The position numbers and the translations under genes were made by a program. The notes under the pieces are model-generated. The model was not told the DNA's origin, ran no database searches, and saw nothing but the letters and a program-made list of their open reading frames with translations. Shown here in pieces: positions 56,051 through 64,000 of a DNA stretch of 64,000 bases. How positions within the stretch are numbered: the stretch's first letter is position 1; every line of letters begins with the position of its first letter. The DNA comes from Aurelia coerulea (Eukaryota; Cnidaria; Scyphozoa; Semaeostomeae; Ulmaridae): assembly GCA_039566865.1 (NCBI GenBank), contig CM076947.1, positions 2,735,501-2,799,500 of the forward strand, in the 5' to 3' direction.

Positions 56051-56099
56051 ATTAAAAACCACAAATATCTGTATGATACGGTGGCCGAAAGGGGCCATC

Positions 56100-56640
56100 G
56101 CTAAAAAATTTCTAAATCAAGAAAAGTTTTTCCAAATCGAGAAAAAATTTTCAAAATCGAGAAAAGATTTTCCAAATCGAGAAAAGATTTTCCAAATCGA
56201 GAAAAGATTTTCCAAATCGAGAAAAGATTTTCAAAATCGAGAAAAAAATTTCAAAATCGAGAAAAGATTTTCCAAATCGAGAAAAGATTTTCCAAATCGA
56301 GAAAACATTTTCAAAATCGAGAAAAGATTTTCAAAATCGAGAAAAGATTTTCCAAAATCAAGAACACGCAAAACACGATCAAGAACACGCAAAACACGAT
56401 CAAGAACACGCAATTACATGATCAAAAATGTTCGTTTCAAAATCTAGAAAAGATTTTCCAAATCGACAAAACATTTTCAAAATCGAGAAAAGTTTTTCAA
56501 AATCGAGAAAAGATTTTCCAAATCGAGAAAAGATTTTCCAAAATCAAGAACACGCAAAACACGATCAAGAACACGCAAAACACGATAGAAAATGTTCGTT
56601 TCAAAAAGTGAAAATCTTTATTAAAATCAAGAAAGAATAT
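56100..56640 (+). repeat. Minisatellite, 20 bp unit GAAAAGATTTTCCAAATCGA
   Basis: About twenty units in two blocks (56105-56350 and 56443-56540). They are separated by AAGAACACGCAAAACACGATC units, which recur at 56540-56590. Long open frames here arise because the two-unit period of 40 lacks stops in some frames. Confidence 0.9.
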
Positions 56641-56662
56641 GATGACAACATTTGAAGTTTAA

Positions 56663-57898
56663 CTCATAGACTCCCGTGGCAGGTGTCAGTAATCGTGCTT
56701 TGTATACCCACACCACGAATGAGCTGTTCAGCTCTGTATCCCCGGAAGGCGTCAGAAAAATTAAGAAAATATGACTTCTGTTTTTAATTACAATTTTTTT
56801 AGTATTTGAATCCTTTCTATCGAAAAATAAAGTATTATGAAACTTTTCAGAAAAGACTGAATTTTTTCTTCGAGCAATCGATTTATTAATATCATACCTA
56901 ATCACAACCAAGAAGTTTGTTTGAATTAGTTTGTATGAAGCTTAGGCCGTTTATTTACAATGCAGACATTGGTTCAGTTGTTTGATATCCTTTCGTATTT
57001 AGATATACAAATAAATAAAATGCTTGAGAGTTGTCCATAAGTTGTTAGTTAAATGTTTTCAAAAAACAGTCCAGTTGTACAATTAGTAGCTTTTGTGGAA
57101 CTGCTGAAAACGGAGCTTACTCGGGATGCAAAGATCAATAATCAAGTTGCCAGCCAGTGTCTTCATCAACATCGTGAGGTAAGACCTCATCGCGTGGTGT
57201 TTTGGCTTCGGCCCTCGTCAATATTCCAACGTTCTTCTTGAAGACAAACTTCCCGTTTACCTTTCATAAATAATGTATTAAATTCCCAGTTCTTTTTTAT
57301 TGCTTTTGCACATTAATAGGGCTAGTTTCTTCGGTATGTTGAGGAATGAAAACAGTCTCAAACTCCCGTCCACTCGCGACCTTCGTTGCTTAGGCCGTTC
57401 TTCCTCTGTTCTCATCCCTCGCTGCTTTCTATGTTCTCATCCCTCACTGCTTTCTAGGTTCACCAACAGATATATTGCTTTCATTTTCCTCTATTTATAT
57501 CACAATTACACGCAGCAGTCTTGAAGTAAAACCTTACAAACTTTCGTAATCACAGCGAGACGTTTCTTTCGAAGCAACATCAAGAGTTTTCCATCGCATG
57601 AAATCTGTCGCAATATTTGGAGCGACATCGTTTTGAATGAAAATAACTCAAAAATTGTCATTGGCAACCCCCCAAACAAGAAGCATCATTGTAAAGCCAA
57701 GACAATAAGCTACAAAACCGATTGTAGTATGAACCAATCAGATCTACGGATTCAGAGCAATTGACCAATCAGGAGCGATGTGCCGCATGGAATCAGTGGG
57801 TATACAGGAGGGTGACTTGTCATGCGCCGGATGGAATCAATGGGGATACAAGACCTCACCACAAAGCGTGCCGGATGGCACCAATGGGAGTCTATGAG
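56663..57898. mobile_element. 1.2 kb TTAA element (CTCATAGACTCCC ends)
   Basis: CTCATAGACTCCC and GGGAGTCTATGAG bound 1,236 bp, with TTAA at 56659-56662 and 57899-57902. Near the right end GCCGGATGGAATCAATGGGGATACA-like units repeat about three times, and related units lie inverted near the left end. It contains a possible exon (57053-57178). Superfamily: piggyBac-like or Kolobok-like by target only. Confidence 0.7.
57053..57178 (+). CDS. Possible first exon, 42 codons
   Basis: An ATG-started frame (FSKNSPVVQLVAFVELLKTE) runs to a good donor GAG|GTAAGA at 57179. It may be a captured host exon or an exon of the surrounding element. No partner exon was identified. Confidence 0.25.
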
Positions 57899-58031
57899 TT
57901 AAAATAAAATCAGGAGAAAATTTGAAATTGGGAGAAAATTTTTGAACACTTGCAATCGTTCTGAAAAAATGTTTCACGCAATTTGTAGTTTTGCCCTTTG
58001 ATACAACAGTGGACACAAGGAGGCTCTCATT

Positions 58032-59270
58032 TTGAAAATTTTTTGTAGTCAGTGTGGGCACGAAATCGGCCTACACGAAGTTGTATTCTGTTCTCGATGT
58101 GGCACAATCGTACACCGAGGAAAGCACGAATATGCAATGATGAATGGCAAATTTACATTCCAATCTGAAGAAGAGGCAATTACGTACTATTTTTGGCGCC
58201 ACTATTCGAACAAGACGATAGTGATGTTTTTACGGCACTACCAAGGAATGTCAATGAGTACCAGGACACTTAAAAGGCGCCTTACGGAATATGGCCTTTC
58301 CAGAAAACAGCATACCAACATCCTAGATGCCTCTATTCGAGAGATCATTGAACGGGAGATACAAGGTCCTTCCTCTCTTAAAGGCTATAGGGGAATGTGG
58401 AATATTATCAGAAGTTCCTACGGGATTATCTTACCTCGAGACAGGGTGATGAGATTACTAAAGGAGGTTGATCCGGAAGGAACTGCATTGCGACGAGCCC
58501 GCCGTTTGAGAAGAAGGCTGTATACATCACCAGGTCCCAATGCATGCTGGCACATCGATGGTTACGACAAGCTAAAGCCATATGGTTTACCAGTTCATGG
58601 ATGCGTGGACGGATTTTCTCGGGAGATATTGTGGCTCAAGGTTACAAGAACCAACAATAATCCACTTGCAACGGCATATTTTTTTATGCAAACAATACGA
58701 GAAATGGAATGCTGTCCTCAGATGGTCCAATCCAACTGCGGGACAGAAAATGGAATTGTAGCTGGGATCCAAAGCTTCCTTTGGCAAAGTGAAGAAGCAC
58801 ACAGATATGGTTCATCACCTTCTAACCAGCGCATAGAGAATTGGTGGTCCCACATGAAAAAATCTTTTTCTTCATGGGTTATTGACTTCTTCAAATGTCT
58901 CGTCTCAGAAGGCACCCTGATACCTGGTAACCATGTCCACATGGAATGTGTGTGGTTTGTTTTTTCTGATTTTCTACAGGATGAATTGAATGAAGTAATG
59001 TTTCACTGGAATACTCACTACATCAGGCGAAGTAGGCACGACACTGTTGGTGGGATTCCAGATGTTTTGTTCTTTATGCCAAATGCGACGGGGCACACCG
59101 ATTCAAAGAAGGAGATTAGCGATATAGAAATAAACAGCATAACGGCGCAAAGGGACATTGAAGCCGAAGCAGATCCCATTTTGAATGAACATGATGAGGA
59201 TCTCTTCCAATATTTCAGATATGTCGTGAATGAAGAACACCTGAGCTACCCCCCCCAAGACATGGGCTGA
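58032..59270 (+). pseudogene. Zinc-ribbon DDE integrase-like protein, start codon and second Asp lost
   Basis: The 412-codon frame is otherwise open but begins at TTG where ATG is expected. The codons just after it (IFCSQCG) align with the start of the HECT-type gene at 63515. The N-terminus is a C4 zinc ribbon (CSQCGHE ... CSRCG). A helical region follows (TRTLKRRLTEYGLSRKQ). The integrase core has WHIDGYDKLKPYGLPVHGCV (Asp176), NNNPLATAYFF, QSNCGTEN (Asn235) and NQRIENWWSHMKKS (Glu269). In the relatives I remember, the middle motif is R-S-D-C-G-T-E-N, so a catalytic Asp has become Asn; the spacing 176-235-269 fits a DDE core. HWNTHYIRRSRHDTVGGIPDVLF is the conserved end (quoted here in parts: HWNTHYIRRSRHDTV, then GGIPDVLF). 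Such proteins are multicopy in fish and cnidarians, and the superfamily name is uncertain. Probably inactive. Confidence 0.7.
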
Positions 59271-60129
59271 AGGAAAACACGTTTTCTCGAGAATAGTTGA
59301 ACTATGTTAAGGTACCAAGCATCACGAACATAACAAAATAAAATAACATAACAATAGCAACAAACAAAGCACTTAACTGCAAGTAATACTGTATGAATAT
59401 GCTTATGAAACTTATGAACGACGCTTAAGAAAGCACAACTGGATGCCAAAAAAACCTGTGCCCATTTGTCTACACATGCGAAGTGAATAATGGTACCGGA
59501 ATATATGAATGAGTTAGTTTTTCCAATTTTAAATCTAAATTCAGTTTTCTACTGTTTATGACTCCTTTTCTACAACGCATTTTCAAGAAGTTGAGTGGCG
59601 ACAGGGCCAGTAATTGCCCTCACATACAATGCATATGCGCCTATAAGCAGATGTTTTAAATGGTGGAAAAATTCGAGGCAAGATTTTTATTGTGTTATGG
59701 GTGCACGCGCCTATAATTTGTTTTCTGTATTTATGGATTTTAGGCATTTAATTGTGTCAGTCAGAAGGTTGAAAATAGAACGGAGTGAAGAAATTTAACA
59801 TCAGTTGTAAGATGCAACAATTTTCTCAAATTTAGCAAAACTGAAGCAAGGGTAACGGGACACCACCAGAATCATTGCAACAACGGATTGGAAATACATT
59901 GCAAGCATTCTGTAAAAGGAACAATGAACTCAAGAAAAATTTAGCTTGTAATCAAAGATTATTTGCAAAGAAGCGAAAAAGATTGACATAAATATTTCGC
60001 AATATTTCTTTTTCACCCCTTTCGAATTTCGTCTTCGTAACGGTGCACATACCCCTTTATCCAGATATAGGCACATGCGCCTTTAAACAGGGTGCGCATA
60101 TATGTGAGGGAATAGGGTACACTTTTTCT
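59271..60129. other. 3' flank of the integrase-like gene, no further gene
   Basis: Short frames only; repeated ATGCGCCTATAA-like phrases at about 59634 and 59707. Confidence 0.35.
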
Positions 60130-60136
60130 ACTTGAC

Positions 60137-60211
60137 TACTTGCTACAAGTCTTCGTTGCGCCTTCGGCGCGGTACGTACGAAGCAGGACGGAAACAAAGA
60201 CTTGTAGCAAG
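60137..60211. repeat. 75 bp hairpin CTTGCTACAAGTCTT
   Basis: CTTGCTACAAGTCTT at the left and AAGACTTGTAGCAAG at the right enclose GCGCCTTCGGCGC, a second perfect inner palindrome. It is a nested palindrome with no gene. Confidence 0.85.
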
Positions 60212-60433
60212 CTTCACTGCTTTTCATGTCAAAATTCTCACCCATATTCGCATTTTAGCAGCCAATTCTAAGCCTAGATCTATATCTTCATGATCCTAAA
60301 ACCATGTCACAATGCCGAAAACTATGCTGCTGTTTTAATGCCACTGAAAATAAACATTTGTTGCTCAGCTAAAAATTTCTAGCTAAAACAGCTAAAAACA
60401 GCCATGGGGGTAGCGTACTGTAACTGTTACCCC

Positions 60434-60745
60434 CGGGGGGTCTACCTTGGAGAAAAACAACGGGGATGTGCCTGCCAAAAGAAAATTTTTTGACCCTGTC
60501 CTGGAATAAATGTTTGAAAACATAGTACCTGTCCTGGACAATACAGATATCTTTTGTAAGTTATCTTAATTTTCCACGTCAAATCTGACCTGTCCTGGGA
60601 AAAATGCTTCAATGAACATACCTGTGCCGGAATGAATACACAAAAGGTATAATCCTGTCCTGGAATATTCAACCGAAAATAAGACCCTATTGGCAGGCAC
60701 ATCCCCGGGTGCTCAATGTATTAAGTAGACCCCCCGGGCTGTTAC
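60434..60745. mobile_element. About 310 bp fold-back element (GTTACCCCCGGGGGGTCTAC)
   Basis: TGTTACCCCCGGGGGGTCTAC and GTAGACCCCCCGGGCTGTTACC are inverted, as are GGGGATGTGCCTGCC and GGCAGGCACATCCCC inside them. The middle holds five or six CCTGTCCTGGA repeats in both directions. Confidence 0.8.
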
Positions 60746-60802
60746 CCAATTAAATTCTATTTGATACCAACCATCGGCTAAATAATGAAATCTCATAATT
60801 AA

Positions 60803-60985
60803 CTACACGTATTTCTTAAAGGAAACCGCTTATAGACCTTCTAAGAAACTAAGAACCGAGGGGGGGGGGGGCATAACATGTTTAGTGTATGGGTTGAAAT
60901 GTTCAGGAGGGCACAGATCTGATAGTTTTAAGAAACTTTCCGTACTGGCCAAGGTAGGTCCGTAGTTTCTCATAAAAAATATGTT
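60803..60985. mobile_element. ACACG-ended MITE fragment
   Basis: TACACGTATTTCTTAAAGG and TTAAGAAACTTTCCGTACTGG-type motifs match the two edges of the family, with the centre deleted and a run of about 12 G at 60860. Confidence 0.6.
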
Positions 60986-61747
60986 TATTGGTATAAATAT
61001 TATCCAAGCATATTTCAGAATAACAGCTGTGGATTGAAATAATGTAAACTTGTGCTAAAGGCAGTCCTTTCATCAATTGTTTGCCTACTGTAAACAAAAC
61101 ATTCTCTTTGAAGTATTGAACTGTCTCTTGTGGAACCTCATTTATAAATATTGAGAGTTTGAGCCTACCTTCTTCAAAGGATCATGTAAAAATCAGTCAA
61201 TGTACTTTTCTGAGCTCTTGAAAATTATGAACCATTCAGAAAGCCCTTCAAGAGGTTGACAGATCTTTTATATGCTCAAACCAATTAGAGTTTTTCACAA
61301 TCAAATTCATCACCTGAACAATAAAAACTGCTTAGTTAAAATCAATTTGCTCACACAAGCATGATAAATGTCACTGGCAACAGATAGAATTTGTGTAAAA
61401 ATCTATAATTTGTCTTGTGGAATGCCTGTTTGCTTGCTGTTTGCTAGTGGTTACAAAGTTTCCACGAACAATTAAAAAGATACTTTATCTGACAACAAAA
61501 GAATCTAGGCAAACCTTGACTGATCTTCTATGATCCTCCAAAGAACAAAAATGCAATGTTCAAAATTACCCACATGTTTCATTGACACAGCAAAACAACC
61601 AGTCTTTTCTGTAAAGACAACATAAGCTTTTCTTTCTTTTTTGAGATTTCAGTTCATGCTCAGATATGCTTTTTGTGTACTTTCCATAAGTCAGCAAGTA
61701 GGACTGTCAGTTTCCATGTACGTATATACAGTATATACACTTGCTTT
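60986..61747. other. 3' flank of the HECT-type gene
   Basis: No open frame of note. It presumably includes the 3' UTR of the minus-strand gene. Confidence 0.35.
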
Positions 61748-63515
61748 TCACACCATACCAAAATCTGGGGCAGAACAAATGTCTGATACAAAGCTATCAT
61801 GAAAGGTTGCAGGTGATCCAGAGTATCGCGGAGACACTGGTATTGTCAACACCAAAGAGCAGGTATTGGCCATGACACCCATTCCAAACTGTTCAGGCTT
61901 ATGGTGAAGGAAACGAATGCAACCCTTGCCAATCATATCTTTGGTAACATGCTTTGAACCACTGCAGAATTTAAGCACATCAGGCAATGAAACATATCTT
62001 TCCACATGTATTTCATTTTCATCTTCTAACTCGATAGCCTGACTTTTTTTTGGAGCATCATATTGAAGACCTTCAATGAAACTTGTCAGGTTAAAATAAA
62101 CATCTTCTTCCTTTTCTCTGGTTTCCCTGTTATCTTCACCAAGTGTGTAATCAACAGTTGTGAATACCAACAAAAAATCTGAAGCCTTTAAGGAAAGGCC
62201 CAATAGGTCAAGGCCTTGGATAAAATCTTCAATTTCTAATGCACAAGCTGAAAGACAGAAATGCTCAGCAATGTTTTTGATGAACTGATCTTTATCCTTG
62301 ATTGAAATGAATGGATTTGTCATTCCTGCTGCAAAGCGTTCAGGAAAACAGCTCATCTTTTCTTGAAATTCTTTCTCAGTGGTAGCAACCTTCAGCTCAT
62401 TCAATCTTGATTGAACTTCAAAATCTGGTATGTCTTCAGTTGTTGGTTGCACATAAGGAGACTTCAGAATTCTTGAAATCAAGGCAGGCATAAAGTAGTG
62501 TGGGCCTGCACAGCCATGAATCAGGGCTATTGCTACCAATGTACCAAAGAGACGAAACTCTCCACTTCGCAATCTCTGTGTCATGTAAAAATGTGAAGGT
62601 TGAGCTATTCCCAGTGCGGAAGAGAAATTTGTTCACATCTTCAAATAAGATGGTGAAGAATTATTTCAAAGGCCCCCTGCGTCTACTCCAGCCTCACCAA
62701 TGAATTGCACTATTATTGGCTTTACACCATCTCTGAATAGCCTTGGCAGCTTTTGACATGTGTCTTGCCAGACCCTTCTTCTTCTGATAGCCAGAACAAC
62801 TGTTTTTCCATCAGTAGATTCCCTTGAAAAAATCTGGGATAAATTCTGTATTTCCTCATGGAAGGAAAGATTACTGGATGCTTGCTTTGTTGGCTCCTCC
62901 CCTTGTTTAGGACTTGCAGATTTGGACAAAATTGAATGCTGCCAAAGGGCACAAATAAAACGATATTTGAGAGAACGGCTTCCCAAGCTCATCTTTGTAT
63001 GATCCCAACTTGAAGGGCAGCGTGTTGTCTCCAGGGACAGTAATAACTTCTGTGAAGTCAGGATACAGGAGGACATACTCGTCATTGGCAATAAATGACT
63101 GATCATGGTCAGAATGTTTTCTGATTGCTGCTGCTTTCAGGTCAAGTCTGTTGCAAGAATCCTTCACCTTTACAGGTAGTCTTTTTCCTCGCAGGGGTTT
63201 TAGTTCTCCATAATTGTCTGCACCAAGAATTCCAACGTTGACATGAACAGCTCTACTAAGCGAAGGCGTTGGGTGTTTGGAAGAAGTGAGGCCTACACTT
63301 GGTTTTGATGTTGTTGGCTTTTTGCTCGGTTTGAAATGGCTCTGCCTTTCCTGTTCCCGTCTCTTTGTAAATGCATCCAGAGTCAACGGCCTGGTACGTG
63401 TGTCCGCTGTATCAGCTTCAAAATTGCTTGATGCAGATATCTCCTTGCCACATTTCACGCAAAATCTGTCATTCGCTTTAGCCTCAGAGCCACAAGCAGT
63501 GCAGAATAGCACCAT
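61748..63515 (-). pseudogene. Zinc-ribbon HECT ubiquitin-ligase-like protein (G2E3-like), frameshifted
   Basis: The frame starts at an ATG at 63515 with a C4 zinc ribbon (CTACGSEA ... CVKCGKEI), then a basic linker (RREQERQSHFKPSKKP). A folded region follows (HVNVGILGADNYGELKPLRG; YVLLYPDFTEVITVPG). The frame shifts at about 62935 and runs on to IVQFIGEAGVDAGG, the start of a HECT domain. Right there a second shift and a TAA in place of an expected Glu/Arg codon occur (62665-62680), followed by FFTILFEDVNKFLF. A third shift at about 62590 enters MTQRLRSGEFRLFGTLVAIA. The C-lobe ends MANTCSLVLTIPV with the HECT active-site Cys codon at 61859-61861, then FHDSFVSDICSAPDFGM. The conserved catalytic Cys remains but the gene is broken. 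Some breaks could be unrecognised introns, yet the in-frame stop argues for decay. Confidence 0.7.
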
Positions 63516-63830
63516 TTTTTAAGGAACGAGGATCAAGCAAAAAGCATGGGAAGAACTCAACTCATCGATCGACGCAGTGCAACGCAGCATGTTTTATTTC
63601 CCGGGGGTATATTTATTTCATCGATTATGTTCACTTGCTTTTTTACGACACTGGGGCTCCGTTCTAATCCTATTGTTCGACGTTGATTCTATTGTTTCCA
63701 CTAGCTCCCGATATGAAATTAGTTACAAAATTAACAAACCAACAAACAAATGTCAAATTTCAGTTTGGAACATTTTGATAAGGAAGTTTTTAACAAATTC
63801 AAACTGTGCTTGTTCCCCCGCGGGTTCCTC
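63516..63830. other. 5' flank of the HECT-type gene
   Basis: Contains GTGCAACGCAGCATG and CCCGGGGGTATAT motifs. No TIR was recognised. Confidence 0.3.
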
Positions 63831-64000
63831 CAAGTAATATGATACGGGAAAAAAATGGAAGTAAAGTCAAAATATGTCAATGATTTCCTTTCAACAAAAT
63901 AAATAGTTTCTTAATTTTTTGGAGATCTGAGAGTTTCTTATGGAAATCCGTTGAAATGTCCGGGAGGGCACAGTTAAACATGAAAATTGTCATGGAACCA
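63831..64000. mobile_element. ACACG-ended MITE, partial copy running out of the window
   Basis: AAGTAATATGATACGGGAAA, ATTTCCTTTCAACAAAATAA, TTTCTTAATTTTTTGGAGATC and TCCGGGAGGGCACAG match internal parts of the family in mixed orientation. Confidence 0.65.

Noticed and set aside
56073..56655. Lys/Arg/Phe-rich repetitive frames of 75-124 codons
   Set aside because: They are produced by the 20 bp minisatellite; no start context or conserved domain supports a gene.

Overview
The window looks like transposon-packed DNA from a metazoan nucleus, most probably a cnidarian or a similar marine invertebrate. The base composition is AT-rich. Genes are split by GT-AG introns. Non-LTR, Penelope-like and BEL/Pao retroelements lie beside many cut-and-paste elements with terminal inverted repeats (TIRs). 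Protein families such as DUF6589-like, MULE-like, zinc-ribbon integrase and G2E3/HECT-like are, to my knowledge, multicopy in coral and anemone genomes. The species call is inference. I see no clear single-copy host gene. A few orphan exon-like pieces (14372-14588, 15405-15573, 16265-16519, 26453-26749, 57053-57178) could be host or captured exons.

Layout. 1-5258: a LINE reverse-transcriptase body split by three DNA elements, with a mariner-type end to its left. 5677-8667: an LTR with its primer-binding site, then a second primer-binding site and a broken BEL/Pao gag. 8791-9379: a fold-back MITE. 10024-12470: a TIR element with another inside it. 12621-17084: minus-strand remnants of a coiled-coil transposon protein (two copies), an LRR-type tail and a mariner-type MITE. 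17090-26357: a 9.3 kb element with 1.2 kb TIRs built from GGTCCGCG palindromes, enclosing a broken MULE-like transposase and several MITEs. 27000-30581: a Penelope-like fragment and two TTAA MITEs with G/C-run termini.

30851-40478 is the highlight: a 9,628 bp transposon with a 75 bp TIR and a perfect 9 bp target duplication. It carries two convergent genes whose frames stay open across all inferred splice junctions: a RecQ-type helicase (623 aa, two exons) and a DUF6589-like protein (1,054 aa, six exons). Both start about 140 bp inside their TIR and their stop codons are 85 bp apart. It may be an intact autonomous element that brings its own helicase.

40640-41893: a 5'-truncated LINE. 42430-52530: a second, degenerate RecQ element whose helicase lacks visible motifs I and Ia and is cut by a 5.2 kb element with a 9 bp target duplication, itself carrying a 2.5 kb fold-back element. 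52190-64000: a tRNA-type SINE, a transposase exon, an unassigned 212-codon ORF, minisatellites, two TTAA elements, a zinc-ribbon DDE integrase that has lost its start codon and second catalytic Asp, and a frameshifted zinc-ribbon/HECT ligase gene.

Boundaries and splice sites were read by eye. Family names rest on motif recognition, not on searches.
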